Positions 12,801 through 25,000 of a stretch of DNA of 64,000 bases are shown here, in pieces. Source of the DNA: Plasmodium malariae (Eukaryota > Apicomplexa > Aconoidasida > Haemosporida > Plasmodiidae); the NCBI RefSeq assembly GCF_900090045.1, contig NC_041787.1:310001-374000 (forward strand). Direction: 5' to 3'. The position numbers and the translations under genes are program-made. The notes beneath the pieces are model-generated. The model did no database searches and had not been told where the DNA came from. It saw nothing but the letters and a program-made list of their open reading frames with translations. Position 1 is the first letter of the stretch. Each line of letters opens with the position of its first letter.

Positions 12801-13015
12801 TTGTTTTTCTTTTGCTTATTTTTCGAATTTCTGTTATTTAATATTAACGTATGAGAAGACGATTTGGACGAGCTGCTATTATTGCTATAACTATTACTCA
12901 GGCCAACAATATTACTAATTAAATTTTCATTTTCAATATTGTTATAATTGTATGCATTAATATTTCTATTATATATACTCTTGCTTTTGTTATACAAATA
13001 GTTTATTATATTCAT
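9818..13015 (-). CDS. kelch-repeat (beta-propeller) protein
   Basis: Single exon of 1065 residues. Kelch-type blades are clear in the C-terminal half. One near residue 549 has YLFGGKGN followed by NDLYVYDFYKNKW. Another near 917 has GHTCAYYKYNLYIFGG. A third near 980 has RYRHSCVIINDYMFIIGG followed by NDIFFYNFTNSVW, and a final strand near 1032 reads SIYMFGSS. The Gly-Gly pair with a downstream Tyr and Trp is the kelch signature. Less perfect blades occur near residues 235-330 (IYIFDKIKKCIYLYTPYNNVW). The N-terminal part (about 130-215) is an Asn/Lys repeat; Gly/Ala and Ser/Asn-rich inserts separate the blades, so the propeller is heavily interrupted. No BTB domain, coiled coil or signal peptide is seen, so this is not the K13 type. 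Likely a protein-binding scaffold; its partner is unknown. Confidence 0.85.
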   Translation of the reverse strand: MNIINYLYNKSKSIYNRNINAYNYNNIENENLISNIVGLSNSYSNNSSSSKSSSHTLILNNRNSKNKQKKNNKEKNKKPNEQKNLASYLNNAGKIKEENAKKKKKDINEIELEYGKLNSKNILNSTKNDNSNKNDNSNKNVNSNKNDNRNKNDNRNKNDNNNNNNNNNNNYNNNNYNNNNYNNNNKNNENVNSSNNSNTCNKENKNVNININKSNYEFNIDNIGFDAKVYKNRCDGVCVLNDNIYIFDKIKKCIYLYTPYNNVWYIFLNIYEEISIKKNPNFEMSTYDMKDEISSKNVAYKYLNNISFINYTDIVYLNGCIFIISSNARFMNICKVNVHNMNTLFGTIVVDALQKNVENFSYILDMLRNDWKSSPGKSKSEDAKMHGVKEGLVGEEARVEVGVAAGAAGAAVGVGGNGKKSESKDELGQVDADLYIEANRKRNIDEINKCSYMHDGEVIGLKGTKGLSRLNKGMCEDDELIKDYERSFCEDKTYDHEEYVSGVSEFYEFLQNRNNNCCKKKKRLIKARDYFSICSVYENSYSLIYLFGGKGNTTKKENEYIDIIYNDLYVYDFYKNKWIELYQYGNNNEDTQCWKRVSEYSENVNVHVPFHDHVNAKNKNNYENSNSNFIIKGGNRSSFDFKKDACFVTYDENKYAIGSYTGAIEEDRNNNFCFVLSNDISYSMNSFTQEKRNHNSEDVNELISLDNDTTLATMATLNTSTIANNYIIDSSNNNSNNFIMGLSNNNSTNDFAVRSDGSSSSNSISSNNNNNNNFTIGSSNINSNNSNNEGCYTDELFGGGYINKELREKLKVEEYNKNEDFYSLLFDPVNVLDETNRNGKCSDGDKEVKGEEVGSADKRWVAKKSTNLYYERSHKFCYNCLNNKKCTYICDLIKKGIKIKSIKWLGKRAGHTCAYYKYNLYIFGGINYYSFNSNKINLNFCNNLYLYNIESNKCFEIIGKGNIPEKRYRHSCVIINDYMFIIGGECKNSTLPKNDIFFYNFTNSVWSEIILNSNIASHSLYKTVWLENFGSIYMFGSSILRLTKKNFQYTPSYKNNKKKKEIDLF
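12427..12640 (-). repeat. Asn/Lys coding low-complexity tract in kelch gene
   Basis: Short tandem units reading SNKND or RNKND and then NNNNY on the minus strand. Typical Plasmodium coding repeat, probably variable between isolates. Confidence 0.85.
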
Positions 13016-13092
13016 AATTACATCTTACTGTTCGTGAAAAAAAAAAAAAAAAAAAAGAAAACGTATACGTGCGCACACACATACATACGTAC

Positions 13093-13093
<1 letters not shown>

Positions 13094-13158
<65 letters not shown>
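13094..13158. repeat. (AT)n microsatellite upstream of kelch gene
   Basis: About 65 bp of uninterrupted alternating AT roughly 80 bp upstream of the kelch start codon, next to an 18-A run that abuts the start region. It probably lies in the 5' untranslated region or promoter. Confidence 0.9.
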
Positions 13159-13160
<2 letters not shown>

Positions 13161-13520
13161 TTATGCTTATGTGTGTGCGTGTTTTTATTTAATATATTAT
13201 TATATATTAAAAATAAAAAATTGCATAAAAATAAATTCAAGCATATGCATAACAATGCCTACAAAAACATCATATTTCATAATCTCGCATTATCATTTTA
13301 AAAATATGTTTTTCAAAATAAAATAGGCACAACAAAATTACACCGCTATTGTTTTTTCAGCAGTATTCGGTAGAATTTTTCTATTAAAATTATGCCTTCC
13401 TAACACAACAATGCGTTAAGGAAAATATGTACACACCTGTTCCCATAATAATTAAATATATATGTGAGCATTTATATAAATACAAGTATATGTGTGTAAA
13501 TATGTTATCATATTTATGCG

Positions 13521-13720
13521 TGTATTCATATATATATGCGTGTATTCATATATATATGTGTGTATTCATATATATATGCGTGTATTCATATATATATGTG
13601 TGTATTCATATATATATGTGTGTATTCATATATATATGCGTGTATTCATATATATATGTGTGTATTCATATATATATGTGTGTATTCATATATATATGTG
13701 TGTATTCATATATATATGAG
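13521..13720. repeat. 20-bp tandem repeat, ten units
   Basis: Unit tgtattcatatatatatgcg, with the last bases varying between gcg, gtg and gag. Ten back-to-back copies. The open frames across it are artefacts. Confidence 0.95.
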
Positions 13721-16043
13721 TGTATTTAAAAACAATAAAAAAAAAAAAAAAAATTAAATTTCACCACTCATAATGAAATTTATATATGTTTTAAAGTCCC
13801 TGCTCACATATTCATGTATACGCATATATGTGCATGTATTCATACGGATGTACAAATATGCAAACTTATGGGCAAAATATGTACAATCTGTATGAATGCA
13901 CACAATTATGTACAAACATATATGTACATATATATATGTATACATATACACATGTACGTATGTATGTGCATATGTGCGTATGTATGTATTTATCTATGTA
14001 AACGCCTCCTACGAACAAAAGCTATAGCACACGTGGTACGTGGCAATAAACAACATTACAATACCCTTAAATATTTGTTCTCTTACCAAAAGTCATTCAT
14101 AATAAGCTTGGGGATTTAAGATACATATATACTTAAATATATATATACTTAAATATATATATACATAAATATATACATACATAAATATATACATACACAA
14201 ATATATAAAAATATAAATACATAAATATATAAATATATATATACACAAATATATAAATATATATATATATATAAATATATATACATATACATATACACAT
14301 ATATACATTCATATATGCATATATATACGTACATATATTTACATATATGTACAATCTTACGAGTATATTTTTTATTTAAAAAAAAAAAAAAATCATAATT
14401 TTTTTGCAAAATTAACTTAAAAAAAGTAATATTTTTTGTACTAACATTATATACATTTGTTCATATATACATTCGTATTTGTATATATGTATACTCGTGT
14501 ATATGCATATTATTTTTGTATAATGTATTTAAAAACAATATTTTTTATCTTCAAAATGAAACCGCAAACATACTAGCGCGCAAAATTCACACCAAGCTGG
14601 CAATGGTAGTATTATTTCATTTTACTATAACTTTACATGTATTTTTGATGAATACAATTATGCCCATTTTATATTTTAAAATAAGATTATTTTTTTATTT
14701 TAAGGAAATTTTACGTATTTTTCTTTTAGTTCTTAGAAGACATTTAACATTTTTGCAACTTGACATTTTTATATAAATTTTTTTCTTTTCAAATAACTTT
14801 TTTAAATTAACCATATTAATGTTTTAACGTTTCTTGAAGTTTACAAAAAACAAAAAAAATAAAATAATACAAATAAAAATTATTTTAATATTTTTTTTAT
14901 TCAGTTAATTTCAAGATATAAGAAATTTTTACTCAAAAAGAGTTACGCATTTCTGTAAAATTCTTTTGAAGTTTTATTTTTACCAGTTCAAGAAAACTGA
15001 AAATACATAAAAACAAATTTTTGCATAAATCTTGAATGGTCATAATACGTGTATTTTATCTTTGCTTATTGCCAAATAATCCATTTTATTACTTAAATGT
15101 TTTGTTCAGTTTTAAATGAATACTATTTTCTAAAAATTTAATTTAAATAGTAAGCTTTTTTTGATAAAACATACCACCTGTTGTAACAAAAAAGAAAAAG
15201 TAGAAAGATGAAATATAAAAGACAAAGGAATAAAAGGAAAAAAAAAAAAAAAGAAAATTGAAATGATAATATACTAACAGCTGAACAAGTTTAACAACTA
15301 CATATCTACTTGTCAAAAATCCATAATCAATTTGGTATTTTTATTTTTTTATTGGACCATTTTTTTTATTTTATTATTTGATCATTTTGTTTATTTTATT
15401 TTTTATTTGTAAAATACCCTCATGGGGTTTACAAAATTTAGAATGATTGTTTTATTTCTACATATAAGAACAAACAATTTAGATTTTAATAAAACATTAA
15501 TCTTTTTTTTTTTTTTTTTATATTGCTATACACTCCATTTTGGTTCAGAATTTTTCTTTTTCGTTTGAAGCAAGAAAACGGTGAAAATGAAAAAAAAGAG
15601 TATTCATAAAAAAAATGAAAAAAAAAGGTAAATATATATACGCATATATATTTACAAATTTTTAAAAATTCCAAAGAATATGTGGACATGTCCAGTGAAA
15701 AATAAAAAAATAAGATAATTTTACCGCATTAATTATATATATATGTATATGCATACTGCGCATATATGATGCATATATTTATCTTTGTTCCTGTTATATG
15801 TGAGCAAAGGGAATAAAAAATATCATTTTTATATACCTTGAAAAATTCCATCTTAAATGCTTAAAATAATAAGTAGCATAACTCAAACGGGGTAAACAAG
15901 AAACGCATACTGAATATATGTCCATATATATACATATATATATGCATATACATGTATTATGTATGTATGTATACATGTATGTCTAGACGTATGTTCATAT
16001 GTAGCTGCAAATTGTATCAAATTCAAAATGCATATAAATGTAT

Positions 16044-16095
<52 letters not shown>

Positions 16096-18611
16096 TTATT
16101 TATTTATTTATTAATGTTTACTTATGCAAAAAATTGATTTACATGTATACAAAAAAGAATCATAACTATGGCATTTTTTTGCATGATATACATGATCAAT
16201 TTAACAACCCATAGAGAAATATAGAAAAAAGAAAAATTCTAATTGGTAACAGATTTAGTTCTACTTATTTAGCTATCCTAACCAAGTTTTTCTGCCTTCA
16301 AAATAAAATTTTTGGTAAAATTTAAGTTCTTTCATAATAATGCTTTTTTTTTTTTTTTTTTGTTTTGTATGCAAAAAAATATAATAAACTTCCCTTTTGT
16401 TATTTAAATATTAAGTCTGAAGTAAATTTTTTTTTTTTAATTATGCATATATATATATATATATATATGTTGTATTTAAGCATGTAAAAATATGAATAGA
16501 CGTAGGCGTATATGGGTGGATTGTAAATGAAGTATTACATAATAATACAAAAAGATCTACATGTAAATAAATATGCGTAAATATGTACATATATATACAA
16601 AAATTCATGTATGCATGCTGCATGCCATTTTTTGTTGTCTTGCCTTTTTTGCCTTTTTTTTTTTTTTTTTTTTGCATATTCCATACCAGGTGGGGATGAA
16701 AACTTGAATAAATAGCTATACAAAATAAATTCAAAACATAAAAAAAAAAAAAAAGGAACTATATATGTATAAAAATAAAAAAATGCGAGCAGCATGTAAA
16801 TTGAAAAAATATATACAATATTGTGTTTCAACAATACATATTTTATATCTTCTCCGGATCAAAATTTGCTATTTTATATAAATTAACATAATATTAAATC
16901 TATGTAAATTAATATTATGTTTTTTATTTAGTATTATCATATAGGATAAATAAATATTACTATATTTAAATTTTTTTTTTTTTTTTTTTTAGCTATAATA
17001 CTACAAAAGTATTTCTTATTTTTTTTTTTTTTATTTCATGCAACACTATATTATTATTGCATATAGCTTTATTCTGCTACAGTTGTATTACTGCACATTG
17101 TTATGTACATTTATACAAGTATATACATGTATATATGGACATACAAACAAAAAGCATTACTAGGTTACATATACCATATGTTTTGTTTATATTTTTGAGT
17201 TTATCTCTTTTTATATGCATTTAACATGCAAATGGTTATATCTGCATGGTTCAGTATTGAAAAAAATGTGCATTGACCAAAATACTGCCATTGTACATAT
17301 AATATATACATATATATGTATATGTAATATAAATATTTATACATAAATGTATCCGTAATATAAATATTTATGCAATCGTGTATACATAATAAAAATATTT
17401 ATACATGTATACATAGGTACATATGCAATATATGTATAAATGCGTATTTTTTAAAAGGCCTTCTCAATTATTAGCTTTTTTTTAAAAGAAAAAAATTTTT
17501 TCTTCTTATTTTTTTTTTTTTAGAGTAATATTATTAGCTGTGATATTAATATTTTATTTTATTTTATTTTTTATTTTATTTTTTATTTTATTTTATTTTT
17601 TTTTTTTTTTTTGTTTCTTCTTTATTTTATTTGGTTTTTAATTTTATTGCGTTTTTTCATAGAGAATGTGTTTTTTTTTAACGAAACTTTTAACCTTAGG
17701 ATTTAGTTATATGCCTTTACTGTTATTTTATAAAACAACATGAAACTTAATGAACAAAAGCTTATCAAAATATATGAACGAATGTACATGATTTTTAGAA
17801 TACAAAAAACATTCTTGCTTGTGAAAAAGAACATATTATTATACGTATAGAGTATATTTGCATCCGCTTGTTTTTAATTTTATATTACGCATTGAGTAAT
17901 ATACACATAATACATACCTAGTACGTATATATAATTACGTACGTATATATATATAAATACATATACGTACATACATATACATATATATCTATCTATATAT
18001 GTGCGGGGAATCTATATTTCCTGACTCTTTCATATATTCAATTTTTAACGTACAAGTCAAATATATTCCATGCTCAGTAGACCACATATAATAGATAGTA
18101 TGAGTAGGTGGCTTAATCATTTATGCAATATTATATAGTTAATGCCATACTATTTAGTTACGTGAGGTTTACTTGCTTAATTATTTTTGCATAAATACAT
18201 GAATATATATATATATATATACTCATATATACACACATATATAACGCACTCCTACATGCAATACCTATGACTTTTTTTTTTTTTTTCAATTTTTCACTAT
18301 ATATTATACGTTAATAGATAAAATTATAAAATTTTAGTTTCATATGCACATTAATTTGCTATGTGTTATGTATCTTTTCTAATCCCAAAATTGTAATAAT
18401 GACATCTAATATATTTTTACCTTTTAAAATTTGCAAGAGCGAATTAGTTTCATTAAAATGAAAAGCGTTCTTATAACTACGTAAAAATATATATATAGAT
18501 AAATACATACGTACATACATGCATGGATAAAAATACACAAGTACATTCTTGCATACATGATAATACGCAAGCATATACATGCGTCGACAAAAATACGTAT
18601 GTACATTCATG

Positions 18612-18790
18612 CATAGATACATACATACGTAAAAATTTGCATCCTTACATACAAGCATAGATAAATACATACGTAAAAATTTGCATCCTTACATACAAGC
18701 ATAGATAAATACATACGTAATAACTTGCATCCTTACGCACAAGCATAGATACATACATACGTAAAAACTTGCATCCATACGTACACACAT
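18612..18790. repeat. 44-bp tandem repeat, about four copies
   Basis: Unit contains acatacgtaaaaatttgcat followed by ccttacatacaagcatagat and a short link. About four copies with drift toward the right end; a looser relative begins near 18500. Confidence 0.85.
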
Positions 18791-19072
18791 TTTTTGAAAC
18801 CTGCTTTCAACCCTCCTTCTTCCTTTTTTATGCACACTCTAAGAATTTTTTGTTGCAATTAACTTATAAAAGGGGTATACAAATTGTGAGGCACATTTCA
18901 AAAAAAAAAAAAAAAAAAAATTTACGAAAGTGTTAAAAACAAGATATACTACGTTATGTTTTGTGAAACACGTTAATAAATTTGTTTATAGTTAATAGAA
19001 AAAGGGAAGGCATAATAACACTAAGAAAATTTTTTAAGAGCATCCGTGTTTTGCCTTACATGTACATATAAC

Positions 19073-19076
<4 letters not shown>

Positions 19077-19118
<42 letters not shown>
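19077..19118. repeat. (TA)n microsatellite
   Basis: Alternating TA of about 42 bp in the 9 kb spacer. It is one of several similar blocks (also near 16046, 20279 and 20433). Confidence 0.85.
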
Positions 19119-19121
<3 letters not shown>

Positions 19122-19692
19122 AATAAATAATTACGAACGGTGAATTATTTTTTATTTTTTCACTTACTACTTTTTACTTTTTATATTTTTATTTTTTTAC
19201 TTTATCATTATATCACTTTGTAATTTTATAATTTATTTTTTTTATTATTATATTTATTTTTTTATTATTTTATTATTATTTTTATTTTTTTATTATTTTA
19301 TTATTATTTTTATTTTATTATTATTTTATTATTATTTTTATTTTATTATTATTTTATTATTACTTTTATTTTTTTATTATTTTTTTTATTTTTTTATTAT
19401 TTTATTTTATTATTATTATTATTTTTTTTTTCTTAGCTATTCCATTTAATTTTATTTTCCAGTTTTTACTTCTTTTTACCAAATTAAAGATATATTGTTC
19501 TTGTTCATGTTATTGTTCTTATTCTTATATCTTTTCTTTCTTTTTTTTTTTTGTTTTTCCTTAATTTATTACTCCTTTAAGAATTCAGTTTTTTCATTCC
19601 CTTTTGAGAAATTCAATTTATCTTTTTTTTTCCGCCCCTTTCTCGCATTTATAAGAACAAACAGGGTGAAACATAAATTTATATGCACATGC

Positions 19693-19735
<43 letters not shown>

Positions 19736-20273
19736 TAAGTTTATATGTGTATATGTAAGGATTATACGAATATACGCAGTTTTATTTTACAAAATAATAA
19801 TTCACTTATATACACATTATTCATTTGCGTTTGTTCGCATTGTAATTATATAGCACATAAGCTCGTGCATAATAGATATATAAATACTAATGTATAAATT
19901 TATAATAATATACACATATATAAAATAATACACACATTTATAAAATAATACACACATTTATAAAATAATACACACATATATAATATTACGTACATAATAT
20001 ATACGTACATAACACATACTTACATACGTACATATTTATATATATATTATTTTGTTCTGTATGTATTTGAGCAAACATACATGTTTACATTGTACACTTA
20101 AATTTTTTTGCTTTCTCAATTTTACCTCCATTTTAATTACTATTTAACAAACAAAATATATATATATATACGAACAAAGTGTACTTAATAAGAATAAAAT
20201 CCTATAAAATTTATGATAATTTTTATTAGATTTTTTTTTTATTTTTACATTTTCACATTTTTAAGTATTTTCA

Positions 20274-20320
<47 letters not shown>

Positions 20321-20428
20321 AAGCAAAAATTTATGACAAGAATAGGCAAAAGTGAATGATTATACATAATGTAGTTAACAATGATATATGATGATAAAAG
20401 TTGAAAAAGAAAAAAGCTTCACTACAAA

Positions 20429-20464
<36 letters not shown>

Positions 20465-21908
20465 AATTATATGCATATGACTATATATATGTGTACTTAT
20501 ATTTATGTATGATCATATATATATGTACAATACGTATACATAGAATGTATATGACTAAACATATGCTTCCATATAACAATGTATGTAACGCATCATTACC
20601 TATTACGTAGGCTCGTAAGTACAAGTACGTTTAATTATTTATATATGCATATGGATACATTAAAATTGCCTTAGCACTTCCTATTTTTTTTTTTTTTTTT
20701 TTTTTTTTACATATACTTGAGATACCATTTTTTAGTATATTCATATATATTTATGCATGTATATATGTATTTTTTTTTTTTTTTTTTATTATGAATAATT
20801 ACTCCTTTTTAAAAATATTTTTTTTTTTAATGCAGAATTTTTAATACAAAGTTTTTCTTTTAATGAAAGATATGAAATTTCATAATACGTAAAATTACAT
20901 ATGCACATATGTATATATATGTATATTACATATGTAATTTATATATGTATATATGTGTATTATTATGAGTATATGTATGTGCCTAAATATGTGTATATAT
21001 ACATATATATATAATATGTATATATATATATATAAGTATATATATATATATGTTTATATATTTATGTAGTGTATTCATACATATACGTACGGATATATAC
21101 ATAATCATAATAGTCATCGTGATAACTTTTACGTTTGTATGAAATTTTTTTTTTTTTTTACACTAACAATAATAGTTTTTTCCTCTATGCAGTGATTATA
21201 TTCTTTTACGAGGACAACTCATATTTATGAAGCCCCTCCCCCTCCCCCGAAAAAAAAAAAAAAGTGTTCTCCATTTTGCAGTAGTTTTGTTAATCGCACG
21301 CATTGTATATATATGCACACATATGTATATAAATGTGCACTAAGTGTAAATTTCATGTACACGATAAATATATATGTATATGTATATATTATGTGCACGT
21401 TTATTTTTTATATATGATTAAACTATACGAAACATAGCATTTTATAAGAATAAACCTATTACCGTTTTATTTAATCCATTGAGGCTGAGGTTTGATACGA
21501 ACACATGTATGTACCTATGTATGTATTTACGTATATACATTTATATGCAAACATATATACAAACGCACGGTCGTATATGTGTAAAATATATGTAGCATAT
21601 TTTGTGTACACTTGGAAGTACTTTCATATGTGTACATATATATATATATATACATGCACACATATGATGCGAATACATATAAACATTCTATGTATTAAAA
21701 TATATGTTAGTACGCTCATTTTTTTTTTCCCCCATCATTTTACAATATAAATATTTTTGAATATATATGTATATATATATATGTGTATATTTTTTTTCCA
21801 TGAACCACCTTTTTTAATATTTATCCATTTTTAAAGAGATTTTCCCTCTCCCCATTCCCCAAAATTAAATATAATAAAATAAAAAAAAAAAAAAAAATTA
21901 AAAATAAA

Positions 21909-21943
<35 letters not shown>

Positions 21944-22011
21944 AAAGGAAAGAAAAATATGTTCCTTTTCCTTTTTTCCCCTTTTATGCATATGTAAATA
22001 AAAGAGAAAAA

Positions 22012-25000
22012 ATGAATTTACCAAACAACACTGAAAATTCAGGACAGAATAATATTAATAATAATAATAATAATATAAACATTTTTGAGAGTAACCGAGA
22101 TAACAATTTTTTAGGGAATGACGATGGTAGTTTTATAGATGATACTAACATAATAGAAGACGAATGTATAACTCCAAAGGATGATGAAGAGAATATTAAT
22201 TCAAAAAAAAAAAAAAAAAATGATACAGGAAATAAAAAGGAAGATAAAAACTTAAGAATGGGAACAAGTGAATCAAGGAATGAAAATAGTAACAGTGTTC
22301 ACCCAAGTCGTGATAATAACAGCGGCAATAATAGCGATAACAATAGCGGTAATAATGAAGACAGGCATGACCCTAATAGTAATGATAATAACCATATTAA
22401 TATTGAGAGTAGTAATATTGATAGTAGTACTGTTCATCGTAGTAACATTCATCGTAGCAACGTTCATCGTAGTAACGTTCATTGTAGTAACGTTCATCGT
22501 AGTAACATTCATTGTAGTAATATTGAGCATGGACTCCATTTTCCGAACGGAGGTATTTCCAATTCAGATGTTAGCCAAAATGACGATCTGAATAATGTAC
22601 GAATAAATAATGCACGAAATGGTGCAATAAGTAGTGCAGTGCATAAAGCAGCGATACATAATACCCCTATGAGTAACCTTATGTCTGGCCATACTAATGC
22701 AAATAATAACTCAAATAGCAAGACAATCAACAATAATAGCAGTAACAGTAACAGAATTGTCAGCGGTAGATGTAGCAACATCAATAGTAACAATATAAAC
22801 AACAGTAGAAACAGCGGGCAGAGCTGTTTGCCCTTTAGTGCTTTTGCACCATATAATGACAACCTATTTCAGAATGAACCAAATAATTATTTTTTGCAAG
22901 ACGGGATGCATTCGCAGTGTAACGATATGTATGAGGAGGGAGTGAGGGGTCCCATGGATGACGTAGAAGAAATGGATGATGTGGAAGAAGTGATACAAAT
23001 GGAAGAAATAGAAGAAGATTTAGTCGACCAAGTTGATGATGACTCTGGGCAGTACGAAGAAATGAATGAGATACATGCTCAAGATGATATAAGTGTTCAG
23101 CATGTGGAAAGGACAAAAAATATAGGAAAAAATCAAAAAAAAGATGGTGAAGAACAGGTGGATAACAATATTTTGGTCAATAATGATGGTGAAAGTAGCG
23201 AAGATAAGCATAGTGATATCCGTAGTGATAACCAGGGTGATAATCGTGGTAATATAGTGAATGACCATGGATTGGTACGCAATGATGACGATATTATGGT
23301 CGATTCATTACTGAACAGTGATCATAGGGCCTCATGCTATGGAAATACACGAAATAGGATTATATCAGAAGCAGGGGCACCGGGATTTATAGACAATTTA
23401 ACTCAGTATTTACAAAAGGAATTAACTTGTCCAATATGCTTAGATTATTTTTACTTACCTGTAACAATGAACTGTGGTCACACATTTTGCAGATATTGTA
23501 TAGGGCATAATAAATTAAATGGAAAGAATTGCCCTTTATGTAGACAACCATTAGGTCATACTTCATGTATTAATACAATTATATCAAATTTAGTACGTAT
23601 ATATAATTTAAGAAGGAAATCATTAAAGATATATAAATCCATAGAAATAGTAAATACAGTAGATGAGATATGGTGGAATGAAAATTTTATAAAACCACAA
23701 GTTAGTATATCTCTTTTTTTAAGGATCTTTTTACATGATATGATATCACCTCCAATATTTTTTGATGATTTAACTTCATGTATAGTTGATTTTTTTACAG
23801 TTAATAATTTATGGTCTAAAGCCAAATGGGTATTTAATATAAAAGATTGTCGTATATTTAGCGAATTAATAGGGTATGATAAAGATGATAAAGAAACAAC
23901 CAATGAAAGATTACATGCATGGGTAGAAAGATATATTACACAGAACCCATCTATGTGTATGAGAAAAGATGAAAAAATTATTTTAAAATTATATCAAGAT
24001 AGAACACATCGTATTGATAGTCATATTTTTGATTCTACAGTTTTACCTAATAGATTACCATGGGATGGAGGAAGACATGCTAAAAGTCTTATACATATGC
24101 CTCATTCATCGGTATCTCTATCCCATTTATTATTTGTTAAGGCAGAAAATAACAACATAGGAGTTGTCGATTGTGGTTCAACCATTGGTACAATGATTAA
24201 AGTTAATAATTATCATGTTTTAAAAGAAGGTGATATAATACATATTGGTGACAGGTTAGAAGTAACTGTGTCTATTGACAAAAACACGGCAGGCATGCCT
24301 TATAAAGGTTATGTGTGGAATAAAAATGCAAACAAAGTACTAGACAGGCACGAACTGAACGAGCTCATCAAGGCGGAGCTAGTAAGCGGTGTTGGTAGTG
24401 TTAACAGTGTTAGCGGTAACAACGATAGCGGTCAAGTTAATAATGGCCAAGTTAATAATGGACAAGTTAATAATGGACAAGTTAATAATGGACAAGTTAA
24501 TAATGGCCAAGTTAATAATGGCCAAGTTAATAATGGACAAATTAATAATGGCCAAGTTAATAACGACCAAGTTAATAATGGACAAATTAATAATGGCCAG
24601 ATTAATAATGACCATGCTAATAACAATATAGAGATATACAACTCTTCGGAAGGACAAATGCCTTCCTATTGTGAAGATATCGAGTCAAATTTACTAATCA
24701 AATTTGATTTTGGTACAGTAAAAGAAGAAATTACATTAAAAACTGAGTACATAGATCCAAAGGGGGTTGTATTAGGTAGAGGTCCATATGCCCAGTCAAG
24801 TTATAAGAAAATTTCTGTTACGAATTCTAATGGGTATGTATCTAGAGAACATTGTTTAATATACTATGATGGATCAAAATCATCAGGTGAGAGATGGTTG
24901 TTAAGAGATACAAGTACTCTAGGTACCTTTTTAAAGATTAAACCATTTTCTAATCCAGTCCCATTACCAATTGGTTCCATATTTAAAGCTGGTCAGTGTA

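Larger units (their letters stand above)
13016..22011. other. gene-free 9 kb between divergent kelch and RING/FHA genes
   Basis: The largest spacer in the window. It must carry the promoters of the kelch gene (-) and the RING/FHA gene (+). It holds (AT)n blocks (13094, 16046, 19077, 20279), a 20-bp satellite (13521), a 44-bp repeat (18612), a (TTATT)n block (19200-19430) and a C-rich patch (21232). The longer frames are short Tyr/Ile/Phe/Lys strings in simple sequence. I found no domain, tRNA or rRNA. An unrecognised non-coding transcript cannot be excluded. Confidence 0.55.

Noticed and set aside
13521..13720. The regular 20-bp array considered as a CRISPR array
   Set aside because: There are no spacers; units are directly adjacent, and the organism is eukaryotic.
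14516..14776. 86-residue frame rich in Leu, Phe and Ile with a possible membrane segment
   Set aside because: Composition is what T-rich spacer gives in this frame; no flanking splice sites or conserved motif.
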